Source of the DNA: Cliona cf. orientalis
Lineage: Eukaryota; Porifera; Demospongiae; Clionaida; Clionaidae
NCBI GenBank assembly: GCA_963930775.1
Contig: OZ005697.1
Coordinates: forward strand, 5,416,292 to 5,480,291
DNA: 64,000 nt
Direction of reading: 5' to 3'
Shown piece by piece: positions 21,701 to 29,179 of the stretch. Numbering within the stretch: position 1 is the stretch's first letter; each line of letters starts with the position of its first letter. The notes beneath the pieces were generated by a model. It saw only the letters and a program-made list of their open reading frames with translations. It made no database searches and was not told where the DNA came from. The position numbers and the translations under genes were made by a program.

Positions 21701-21950
21701 CATCATAATTACCTCATAACCACAGAAAAGTAAATTGCTACTTGAGATGTACATGTAATATAATGGTTCTATCATCTTTTCAAGAACAAAGCCTCCTAAA
21801 GTGGATAAAGATGAAGATCCTGGAGTGGGACTCATGAAGTTAATGCAGCAGATGTATAATGATGGAGATGATGAAATGAAAAGAACCATTGCAAAGGCTT
21901 GGCATGAATCACAAGAAAAGAGAGCAAAGGGCATCGAAGATGTACCTTGA
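15771..21950 (+). CDS. CACYBP: calcyclin-binding protein / Siah-1-interacting protein, 6 exons, 256 aa
   Basis: Exons: 15771-15836, 15887-16127, 16185-16284, 16397-16496, 16566-16663, 21785-21950. All introns are GT..AG, phases agree and the total is 771 nt with TGA at 21948-21950. The start MEDDRTEPT is the first ATG. The N-terminal region (residues 1-95) is the Siah-binding, helical part. A CS domain follows with YGWDQSETYVKIYITT, GRNYGLVV and ICLRKKEKENW. The SGS domain ends the protein with DPGVGLMKLMQQMYNDGDDE and KRTIAKAWHESQEKRAKG. Family role: adaptor linking Siah-type E3 ligases, Skp1 and S100 proteins in beta-catenin turnover. The human protein is 228 residues. The last intron is 5.1 kb of nested mobile elements while the other four are 50 to 112 bp. 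Confidence 0.93.
16664..17246. other. start of CacyBP intron 5
   Basis: No exon is seen. About 17050-17246 resembles repeat sequence (TTGCCAAG, TTTGGTGGAAAAAATTTTTT) that continues at 17692-17790 after the inserted TTAA element, so the two parts were once adjacent. Confidence 0.4.
17251..17687. mobile_element. TTAA-flanked MITE with C/G runs
   Basis: TTAA occurs at 17247-17250 and 17688-17691. Inverted ends are CAGGGTTTCATTTAGG and CCTAAATGAAACCCTG. The subterminal sequence has long G then C runs (17263-17298). A TTAA target with short inverted ends is the piggyBac pattern. No transposase is present. Confidence 0.7.
17921..18257. mobile_element. perfect 127-bp palindrome flanked by 13-bp TSD, possibly Penelope-derived
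   Basis: Arms 17921-18047 and 18090-18216 are exact reverse complements around 42 nt. AGTAGTATTTACC is repeated at 17908-17920 and 18258-18270, bounding the insertion. A 41-bp tail (ATGATGTATACCC...) follows the right arm. Each arm contains CTGAAGAAGCCCAAAGGGCG then AAACG, a hammerhead-like core of the kind known from Penelope-like terminal repeats. Inverted terminal repeats plus variable-length duplications are also known for that group. Confidence 0.6.
18136..18160 (+). ncRNA. hammerhead-ribozyme-like core motif
   Basis: CTGAAGA fits the conserved CUGANGA box; GCCC-AAA-GGGC can form stem II; GAAA follows, then CG. The mirror copy is on the minus strand at about 17977-18001. Stems I and III and the cleavage site are not clearly identified, so activity is unproven. 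Confidence 0.3.
18730..19012. mobile_element. hAT-type MITE, CATAGTTGCCAAC termini
   Basis: CATAGTTGCCAAC and GTTGGCAACTATG are inverted ends. GGGCTCC is repeated on both sides (18723-18729 and about 19011-19017), giving a 7-8 bp duplication. A second copy is at about 49181-49494. Non-coding. Confidence 0.75.
19479..20052. mobile_element. MITE, TACCGTAGTTAATC termini (nest level 3)
   Basis: TACCGTAGTTAATCGAATAC and TTAGATTAAGTACGGTA are inverted ends. The uninterrupted relative at 59512-59694 lacks the 392-bp insert seen here. Shared inside blocks: TGGAGCGATTGACGACCTTT and TACCAG.AAA.CG. Confidence 0.75.
19644..20035. mobile_element. TACCGTAGAAACTGG..AAGCGC family element (nest level 4)
   Basis: TACCGTAGAAACTGGTTGTT and AACAACCAGTTTCTACTGTA are inverted ends, TA at both borders. 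Related to 10045-10956 and 58014-58542. The matching unfilled site in 59512-59694 reads TAG-TA-TTAGATT. Confidence 0.8.
20123..20619. mobile_element. TA-flanked element, ACGGTGACGCTTCCGTTCC termini
   Basis: TACAGTAGGAGTCAAAAAAA and AAAAAAAACTCCTACTGTA are inverted ends, and the arms continue through CGGTGACGCTTCCGTTCC. A diverged, end-less relative lies at about 62400-62880. Non-coding; nested in 19316-21096. Confidence 0.7.
20706..20763. repeat. CATA/CACATA microsatellite
   Basis: Tandem CATA units followed by CACATA units, uninterrupted for about 55 bp. Confidence 0.9.
20845..21050. repeat. array of TATA-like palindromes
   Basis: Units of about 20-25 bp alternate ATTTATAAATATGG and GATATATAAATCAGG types, each close to palindromic. 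They form the right subterminal part of the level-2 element; a shorter mirror set is at 19370-19450. Confidence 0.6.
21280..21750. repeat. dispersed repeat, family A, inverted copy
   Basis: It runs opposite to 4400-4960 (AAGATCGTCAATATAGTG, TATTCGCTGGATATACA, CTCAGAAAGGCTCC, AATTACCTCATA). It ends 35 bp before exon 6 of CacyBP. The 172-codon frame at 21135-21653 lies inside it and is not conserved in the other copies. Confidence 0.55.
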
Positions 21951-22276
21951 GGACGGTTGACATGATATCACTTTTATGATTATTATAATTATAGTAATTA
22001 TAATAATATTATAGCCAGTAATGTTGCTGTTATATACATAATTGGGGCGAGCCGAAGCGATCCCCACACAAGTGATGTCAATTGAGATTTTCCGTTTGTA
22101 TATAATAATTACCCGGTATCTGCTGTCCGTCATTCCATATATATACCTGTACCTGTCTTCTATTTCAATGATATGTAATATTTTTTTCCATTATGCATGC
22201 GCATGCGCATATGACATACAAGCCAAGTGCGAGAGTGGAGTGAACACATCAACGTAGAGAAAGAGAGCAAACTCTG

Positions 22277-22467
22277 TGACATCGAGGCTCGAAGCGGCTA
22301 AAAAGGAAGAAAGACTGCGAAAACGCAGGAACAGATATAGACTCAGATTGAGAGGGGCAAGGCTACAAAGAAAAGTACGTCGTTCTAGGCAGGCAGAGCA
22401 TCTATGGGCAGAGCAAAACATTTTGAGTGCAGAGGGTCCATGTGAGACTCCAAATTCAAGGCCCTAA
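22277..22467 (+). CDS. short Arg/Lys-rich ORF in mobile element
   Basis: About 63 codons rich in Arg and Lys (RLRKRRNRYRLRLRG, LQRKVRRSRQAEHL) end at TAA 22465-22467. No ATG opens this frame; it reads from a GTG or an upstream splice. A similarly basic frame is present in the related element at 28009-28678. It may be an exon of an element-encoded nucleic-acid-binding protein. Not recognised. Confidence 0.3.
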
Positions 22468-22522
22468 AAAGATCAAGAACAAGTGACTGTTGCTAACAAA
22501 ATGATCATCACTGAACGATGAG

Positions 22523-23001
22523 CACTGGCGTAAGAACCAGGGGGGCTGGGTGGGCAATTGCCCCCCCCCCCCAGTCATAAGATTGGGGGGGGGGGGGGGG
22601 GGGGGGCAGAGCCCCTCTGATTTTTAGACTGCTGTACAAGCCAGGGGGTGGGGCTCACCCTCTGAGGTTTGCACTTTTCTTTTCATCTGTTGCCACAATC
22701 AGGATTTAGTTATTTATGATTGTGGTGTATCTTAGCCCCATGGTGTGTAGATATCAATAATTATCACATGTGAACACAGATCAGTAGTCACTACTGACCT
22801 GTGTTCATATGTGACAAGCTAAGAGTCCAGAATGTCCTCGAAAATGCACTAGAAAAGCACTCAGAAGGTCTAAAACTCCAAAACTTTCCTGGGGGAGCAT
22901 GCCCCCAGACCCCCCTAGCTTTTGCGCGCTCCGCACGTAAAGCGAGTCTTCACCTGCTTACTTTCAGCCCCCCTGCTCAAAAACATCTTCCTACGCCACT
23001 G
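22523..23001. mobile_element. MITE with long G run, CACTGGCGTAAGAA termini
   Basis: CACTGGCGTAAGAA and TTCCTACGCCACTG are inverted ends. Inside are C11-12 and G20+ runs (22560-22607) and CATGCCCCCAGACCCCCCTA. Related G/C-run elements: 17251-17687 and about 37150-37380. Confidence 0.65.
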
Positions 23002-23163
23002 ATGAGTAGCTAGAGACATGTTCTAACCATAGCCTCGAGTCAATCATAAAATTGATTCTGATCTGTATACCAAATATTATTATTTGTACTTGTGTGGGGT
23101 TTGCTGAGGCTCGCCCCATTGATGTTACAACACTGCCTCTAGTAATATCAGAGTCAGTAGACT

Positions 23164-23610
23164 CTATAAGTAGGGATGGCCCAGATATGCTATATATATA
23201 ATGCATTATAAATATCCAAGTATCTCAAAACAGGTAATTTTGTGAAATTTCTAAGTGTGAAAATCAGAATCTCCAGCAAATTGTGCATCTAACAAGACTC
23301 AAGATCATTCATCAAAACAATTGTACATGTCAGAACCAGATGTTCAAAAAATAGTCATTTGTCAATGTTTCTTTCTTTCTAGTTTCTTGGGCTAGCTCAA
23401 GACTGCCTCCACCACTCCTCTTACTTTGAGTACAAAACCACTCTATTTTGTAGCGCGCAGTGCACTAGCACGCTAGTTTGGCGTTATCTCGACAGTTACG
23501 TAATAGTGGGTGTGTACGACGCATTATCGAATGGGTGTGTGTGATACGCCATTTTGTGATATAATGTGCATGCTCGGAGTATGTTGCCATGGTGAAGTCA
23601 TGTGACAGCG
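23164..23610. repeat. dispersed repeat family C, empty-site copy
   Basis: It aligns with 46283-46571 plus 47205-47360. At 23450 the sequence CACTCTATTTTGTAGCG is continuous, whereas the second copy has a 633-bp element at that TA. Non-coding. Confidence 0.75.
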
Positions 23611-24109
23611 CCTGGCCCTAGGCGCCTATAATAATATTAGTCTCGCAAGCCACACCCCCCAATCCGAGGGAAAGAGGGGTCTGGTGACTGTGCATACAAC
23701 GAGTTGTTCTGGCGACAGGATTTGGTTGCGTCCAATCAGATTCGAGGTTTGAATTTATTGCTTGGCAACGCTTTACAGGCGGCGTGCATGCAATACAGTC
23801 GGTCCCGCGTTGTTTGTGGTTATCCGTGACGTGTTTTGTAATTATTGCATTCCGACGGAACAACTAGCTGTACGCATGGTCACCAGACCCTCTTTAGCCC
23901 CGTTTACACTAGGCCCTTAATCCTGATGGGAATCCAGATTAAACTAATCCAGATACGTTGTGTAAACGCAGTTAATTCAGTTCAGAATCCAGATTATCTA
24001 ATCCCCATCAGGATGTCGTTTGAAACCCGATTGAATCCGGTTCAGGCGTGAAGCGCGCGCGTGTAAACAGCTGCATGTGGATTAAGCTAAGTGGATTGAG
24101 GCTAGCACC

Positions 24110-25190
24110 ATGAGTAGCACTCCAGCCACAGAAGCCACAGCCACCAACAGGGGGGGTTTCCTGGTCTGATGATGAAGTGAAGGCCCTGCTTGCCATCTGG
24201 GGTGAGGATAAAGTCCAGGAGGAGCTGGATGGGGCAGTGAGGAACAAAGTTGTCTACGTTGGAATTGCTAAGAAGATGCAAGAGCTGGGATACGAGAGAG
24301 ACTGGCAGCAATGCAAAGTGAAGATAAAAAAATCTTAAGAGCACATATAGAGAGATAAAAGATCATAATGGAGAAATTGGGAGGGGGAGAAAAACATGTA
24401 AATTTTATAAAGAGTTAGACGAGATCTTGGGGCACCGGCCAGCTTCAATTCCTCCAGTTGTGTTGGATTCAGGAACCACCAGCAACACAACCACCACTTT
24501 AGATAGTGCTGAGGAGGAAGAAACAAATGGTAATCTAGCACAACTACAGATAGAGATGATGTTCAGGCAGATGCACCTGATGACAGTGCAGATATTCCAG
24601 AGAGCAGCTCAGGCAGCTCAAGCAAAAAAGTCTGTGGATGAAGCAGGTGTGTATGTATAAAATTATTGCATAAACCCTATGTACACAACACGTGCACTCA
24701 CTGCTATATGGTATGCACATGTATACTACACATGTGCATACGTATACGCAAACCCTATGTACACACGCACACTCACACTCACTGGTATATGGTATGCGTA
24801 TGTATACTATACATTATTATGTATATGTACATGGTATGCACATGTGTACGTATACGTGTACATTATCCGTGTCACAATTAAACGTATTGTCATTTGCACA
24901 TGCAACATAACTACAATATCTCCTCCAAGAAAACGACGCAAGACCAACAAAAAAAAAGCAAGGCAGAAAAGGCAATGGACAGTGCGCTTGAATAATTTAT
25001 GAGGTACCAGATGGAGGCTGACGAGCACTTTCAAAAGCAGAAGGAAGAGAGGTGGAAGAGACAAGTTGAGATGGAAGAAAAAAAAGAGCGTGAAAGTAGA
25101 GAGCATGAGCTGAGGATAATACAGATGTTGACGAGAGGTAGCTACTATGATTATCCAACGGGTGGTGGATATGGTATTACAATAGCAGCT
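24110..25190 (+). pseudogene. Harbinger Myb/SANT-like DNA-binding protein, broken
   Basis: The start ATG at 24110 is followed by SWSDDEVKALLAIWG, RNKVVYVGIAKKM and QQCKVKIKK, the three-helix Myb-like fold that binds transposon ends. The continuing frame has FYKELDEILGHRP. After an intron with minisatellite DNA comes a charged coiled-coil tail (RYQMEADEHFQKQKEERWKR). Two frameshifts fall at homopolymers (a run of seven G near 24150 and of A near 24330), and a TAA near 24993 stops the tail exon. Confidence 0.75.
24671..24855. repeat. two-copy minisatellite
   Basis: Units of about 80 bp starting AAACCCTATGTACACA at 24671 and 24749, with palindromic TACACATGTGCATACGTATA stretches. It lies in the intron of the Myb-like gene. 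The open frames across it are a by-product of low complexity. Confidence 0.7.
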
Positions 25191-25235
25191 GCTGTGGTAG
25201 TATACATGTACATGTACATGACAATGTTATAATAA

Positions 25236-25524
25236 TAATATGACTGAGTATCAGTGGGAAAAGTATTCTGTAAATGCCTTTCTTATATCGGTAATCTCAT
25301 GCTCCGAGTTTAGTAGTAGTTCGAGTAAGTAAATATTATTTTAGCACCAAACAGACAATACACACACAGAGAGATTGGACAAAACTGACAAGAGAATCAA
25401 CTGACTGACTTCACAACTGAACATTGACTGATATCAGGGAAAACCGGTCAAACTGGTACAATACAGGATATAAACTAAACCACAAAAATCACATAAGAAT
25501 GTATGTTTGTTGCCAAGGGTTACA
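25236..25524 (-). mobile_element. 3' LTR of the Ty3/gypsy insertion (outer end approximate)
   Basis: On the minus strand the integrase frame ends at 25647. A purine tract (AGAGAAGGGGG) at 25527-25537 is followed by TGTAACCCTTGGC at 25524, the start expected of an LTR. The first 44 bp recur at 26422-26465. The far end near 25236 is not defined. Confidence 0.5.
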
Positions 25525-25646
25525 ATTCCCCCTTCTCTAGCATGAATGTCATCGTCGACAGAACAACAAAAGAATAATAAATCAATAGAATGATAATTAC
25601 AAAACATAGTAATAAACAATAGCATGAATAAGTAATGAATAGAGTT

Positions 25647-26426
25647 TCATTTCTTACGAGTCATAGATCTTGTGACACGTCTGTTCACGTTAGGAATGAC
25701 TGCATGGTCAGTAGATGGAGTTGCAGTGGTAGGACTAGCATTAGTTTTTACTTTGTTCGAGGCTGACCGTTGCTTACGACATCTTGTAGCTTTTCCTGAC
25801 CAAGATTTATCACTAAGTTCAGAATAACATGGGCGAATCCTGTTCAAAGATACAAAGATTGCAGGATCATTAGGCTTGTCCACTAAGCGAATCTCAGCAT
25901 TAGTAGGAGTGAGACTTAGGATTCTATATGGACCATAGAACGATCGTGCAAGCTTCCAATTTTTGCCTTCAACTGCACCAGGCATGTAGGTCATTACTTG
26001 ATCTCCTACAGAAAATTTCGGCTCTTTAGACTTCCTATCATACTGAGTTTTCTGCTTTGTTTGAGCAACTTTAATGTGCTCTTGGGCAATCTTCCATGCG
26101 TTGCTCATACTAGTCACCAATTTTGTCCCGTAATCATTGATATCGATCATGTACGGAGTTCTTGGCTGAGTGAGTGCAGTTTCAGTTGGAAGTTGAGGAT
26201 CCCGTCCGTACAAGAGGAAAAATGGACTTTCTTTGGTGGAGTCCTGGACTGATACTCGATAACTGAATAGAAGATAGGGCAAGTGTCTGTCCCAATCACA
26301 CGCTCTACTTTCTGCACTCTTTGCTATCATATTAATTAAAGTTGAATTGAATTTTTCGACGAGTCCGTCGCATTGCGGATGATAGCCAGAGGTATTTATC
26401 TTCATTACGCCAAGTAGCTCACACAA
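25647..26426 (-). CDS. Ty3/gypsy integrase C-terminal part, intact frame
   Basis: A 259-codon frame contains the end of the DDE core (SGYHPQCDGLVEKFN with the third catalytic Glu), SFRVS-type YLLFSYRVS, PFFLLYGRDPQLP and the GPY module (FYGPYRIL), then a basic tail. No stop or frameshift is seen, so it is young. Upstream it is fused at 26426 to 44 bp of LTR, so the rest of pol and gag is lost. Confidence 0.85.
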   Translation of the reverse strand: MCELLGVMKINTSGYHPQCDGLVEKFNSTLINMIAKSAESRACDWDRHLPYLLFSYRVSVQDSTKESPFFLLYGRDPQLPTETALTQPRTPYMIDINDYGTKLVTSMSNAWKIAQEHIKVAQTKQKTQYDRKSKEPKFSVGDQVMTYMPGAVEGKNWKLARSFYGPYRILSLTPTNAEIRLVDKPNDPAIFVSLNRIRPCYSELSDKSWSGKATRCRKQRSASNKVKTNASPTTATPSTDHAVIPNVNRRVTRSMTRKK

Positions 26427-26465
26427 AAATCACATAAGAATGCATGATTGTTGCCAAGGGTTACA
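26422..26465 (-). repeat. 5' LTR remnant joined to integrase
   Basis: These 44 bp match the start of the downstream LTR (minus strand TGTAACCCTTGGCAACAA and on through TATGTGATTTTTGTG). The joint to integrase sequence is immediate, so an internal deletion removed everything between. Confidence 0.7.
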
Positions 26466-26796
26466 TATCTCTACTGCACTTGCTTCTGGTAGGATTGAAG
26501 CTGAACTAGCTGAAGCGCACTCACTCTCTTGCCTCCTAACTCCTTCCATCCACTGTTCATTAAAAGCGTCCCCGTGTATCTCGCATACATTGTGCTGAAC
26601 ACAACAAGCTGCAATGACTTGGGGCACATCACAAGCATGTCCAGTCGTTTCAGCAAACAGCGCCATCGTCCTTTTAAGCGGCCATAGCTGTGCTCCACCA
26701 CAACTCGAGCTCGACTTAATCGGTAGTTAAAGTGCTTCTGCTGCTGAGAGAGACGGCCATTATCTGGAAAGGCTTTCATAAGCCACTGCAGCAAAG
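26430..26796 (-). pseudogene. Harbinger DDE transposase, C-terminal fragment
   Basis: Minus-strand frames give LLQWLMKAFPDNGRL, NYRLSRARVVVEHSYGRLKG and RWRCLLKRLDML, then in another frame AACCVQHNVCEIHGDAF. The RxxVEHxxGRLKGRWR block and the CxxHN(I/V)CE motif are typical of the DDE_4 transposase of PIF/Harbinger. It is cut at the 5' side near 26797 and frameshifted near 26650. Confidence 0.8.
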
Positions 26797-26797
26797 G

Positions 26798-26872
26798 CGG
26801 TTACAAATTGTGACCCCGGTCGCAGATCTAACCACAGTAGGTATAGGAGAGACCACCCCTTGATAGGTTCTA
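26798..26872. mobile_element. solitary end of an inverted-repeat element
   Basis: It matches the right end of the complete element at 53587-54112 (TGACCCCGGTCGCAGATCTA, GGAGAGACCACCCCTTG). No left partner is nearby. It sits exactly where the Harbinger transposase breaks off, so its insertion or a later rearrangement truncated the gene. Confidence 0.65.
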
Positions 26873-27049
26873 CAAATGTTTTGATTGACAGACACTGGCG
26901 ATAGAGTTAAGACTAAGAGTTAGCTAGTGCATAGCGATCAACTTTTGCCACAGCTGGTCAAAGCAAAGGACCAGACAGGCTCAAGCCCAGAATGGGCGAA
27001 GATTTTAGGCGTCGCGAAAATTTGTTCATCAGGCGACTGGACTTCGGCG

Positions 27050-27310
27050 ATACTACAGCCATGTGGCAGCTGTGAAAGATCCAGAAGATAGAAGACCATG
27101 TTTGACGCCTGCTGCCACCGAAAAGAATTCAGCGTCGACGTTCACCAAGAAGAGCGACTATTTAATGTCGACGCAAAAATTTACTTGGTGGGTCATGGAG
27201 TCCGGGACGACCGTGGACTTGTGGCTGCCCTCAATCTTCGTGAAAGTAGGTCACTTTGTTTGACATCCTTGGAGCCGGCGATGGAGCTGGACTCCCTCTA
27301 GCAGGCAAGA
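27050..27310 (+). other. unrecognised open frames
   Basis: Two overlapping frames of 66-67 codons read through GC-richer sequence (DACCHRKEF, AKIYLVGHGVRDDRG in one frame). A possible GTAGGT donor lies at about 27245. No domain is recognised; it may be a captured host fragment or chance. Confidence 0.2.
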
Positions 27311-28008
27311 ACGAAGTTTTAGAAGCTCGCAAAGAAACCGTACAAAAACTCGATCGACCCGAGTATAAACCTCGCTTCGCTCGGTAATTAGTGGGTGTGG
27401 TCATATTAATTTTATGGGTGGTGCGCATGCGCTATGTGGATTGTGGAATGCTCGTGGGCGTTAATTGGAATTTCTGGTATTCTCCTCATGGTGAACTGAA
27501 CTGATGGTGCAGAAAGTATGGCTACCTTATCAGCCTGGCTAAGCGTATTGGTTAAGCATGGCCTGGAAATCGTTAAACTGCAAACAGTTATCAAATGCCT
27601 GTGGGAAGATACATTTGGAGAAGTTGGACAGTGTGACGGATGTCAGTGTTGAGAAGGTGTAAATAGCTTCAAATAGTTGAGGTTAAAAAATTTTTAATGA
27701 GATTCATTTATTATTATTTTTTTTTTTATTTCTGCCACCCAGGTCACTATTTCTGGCTGGTCTGTCCGAGAAACAGATAATCAATTTGGTGTGGCCTTAC
27801 TAGCAAACCTCATCCTTCTCATAACACTTTCTTGCCAATTCAAAATCCACTAACGCGTTACACACTTCCTTCCTTAATCTGGTTTGTGGTTGCGCGTGTG
27901 GACGCCACTAATCTAGATTCCAATCCGGTTCCAAGTAATCCAGATCAGTACGTGTAAACGGGGCTTTTCTCTCGAGATTGAAGGGTGTGGCTAGCGAGAC
28001 TATGTAAT

Positions 28009-28678
28009 TGGGGTGAGCCTGAGCGAGCCCCACATAGACGAGGTGAACGCTCGCAATCCATATATTATTATTATTATTTATTATTATTATGTATGGTACG
28101 TCCGTCACGCGAAATTATATACCCAGTGATCTCTACGGGCATAAACGCGAAATATTCTATTGCGCATTCTCATGCTTGGGACACGGGCCGTATATACGTC
28201 GTTCTGATTTAGCGAATTGCAAATTTACACTCGTGCTTGCATTGATCAAGCAAGCTCAGTGCGTGCAACATTGAGAACATGACGGGAGCCTGGGGACGAG
28301 GCTACTCAGTACCGGTACCGTACGTGTACTGCGTCGTACTAAGAGAAGGCTCCAAAAGAGGAGAAAGCGAGGCAGAGCTCGTTATCAGCTCAACAGCCCA
28401 ACGGGACCAGCTATTAAAGAACGCGATAAAGATAGATTAGACGTGCTGCTCACTGATGACTCTGAAAACAGAGGCAGTCGGCACTGTAGGATGGAGGGGA
28501 ATAGTCTATCGTACAGCTGTAGACCTACAGGCCTACACGACACTATATGAGACTGTCTGTCATTGTTTGCTTGGATCTGTATCAGTGGTCTTCAAGATCT
28601 ATCGTGCTATGGCTTTATTAAAGTTTTCTAGTCACAGCTCAGCTAGACATTCAGAGGCTCAGCTCAGGCTCGCCCCAA
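28009..28678. mobile_element. inverted-repeat element with GGGGYGAGCC termini and a basic ORF, second copy
   Basis: TTGGGGTGAGCCTGAGCGAG and CAGCTCAGGCTCGCCCCAA are inverted ends. Inside, about 28325-28470 reads a basic frame (RTKRRLQKRRKRGRARYQL) that turns acidic (KDRLDVLLTDD). The layout is as in 22042-23120. It directly follows the TAGTCTCGC arm at 28002. Confidence 0.55.
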
Positions 28679-29179
28679 ACAGGCCCTGCATGACACTAGT
28701 AGTTAGACACTGTTTAGGCAGTCTATACGCCCGCGTAGCCCAACTTCCTTATATGGAATGCATTAATTTCGGGAAGACGGGCACCAGGAAATGAATATAC
28801 TCAAACGGAAGCATAGCTAAAACCACACTTAGACAAACTTACTACCGGTCTCTTCCACCCCACGTGCATGCCAGGAGGGTAGTGGTTGCAGCTGCTGCAC
28901 ACAGATAATTCAAACTACTTACCACAGCTGCCACAAACCAAAGTGTGGGCTGAGAGTGTGACAGTTGCAGTCCTGGACATTCTTTGTTTACACAGTCTCA
29001 AAGTCCAGCAAGGTTGGTTTACTACTGTACTACAATGATAGTTCACTATCAGCAAGCAAAAATTTGTGTCCAAATAGTTCCTTTACTAGTAGTGTACAAA
29101 TTGTAACAACTTATTATCCTCAGGTCATACATGTTATCACAAAAGTATGATTATGATAATATCATAATAATATTACAGT
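28679..29179. other. spacer before the CXC transposase gene
   Basis: No gene is seen. AT-rich near the end, with ATTACAG just before the ATG at 29180 resembling a splice acceptor. Confidence 0.3.

Larger units (their letters stand above)
22042..23120. mobile_element. inverted-repeat element with GGGGCGAGCC termini and a basic ORF
   Basis: TTGGGGCGAGCCGAAGCGAT-CCCCACACAAGT on the left mirrors ACTTGTGTGGGG-TTTGCTGAGGCTCGCCCCA on the right. It carries a short Arg/Lys-rich frame (about 22277-22467) and a G-run MITE (22523-23001). Related to 28009-28678. Confidence 0.65.
23896..27965. mobile_element. PIF/Harbinger DNA transposon, decayed
   Basis: AGCCCCGTTTACAC (23896-23909) and GTGTAAACGGGGCT (27952-27965) are inverted ends with TTT on both sides (3-bp duplication). 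The two genes expected of this superfamily are here: a Myb/SANT-like protein (24110-25190, plus) and a DDE transposase fragment (26430-26796, minus). A Ty3/gypsy insertion and a stray inverted-repeat end interrupt it. Confidence 0.8.
23638..28002. mobile_element. TAGTCTCGC..AGCCACACCC arms enclosing the Harbinger element
   Basis: TAGTCTCGCAAGCCACACCC at 23638 and GGGTGTGGCTAGCGAGACTA ending at 28002 are inverted. The sequence is that of the palindromes at 14431-14478 and 36956-37003. The simplest reading is a small palindromic element into which the Harbinger element jumped. No target duplication is visible at its borders. Confidence 0.5.

Noticed and set aside
24666..25002. Three overlapping open frames rich in Tyr, His and Cys
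   Set aside because: They read through a two-copy minisatellite in the intron of the Myb-like gene; open frames there are a composition effect.
23638..28002. A 4.4-kb Mutator-like carrier enclosing the Harbinger element
   Set aside because: The arms match a known small palindrome and no 9-bp duplication is present, so a small palindrome split by Harbinger is simpler.
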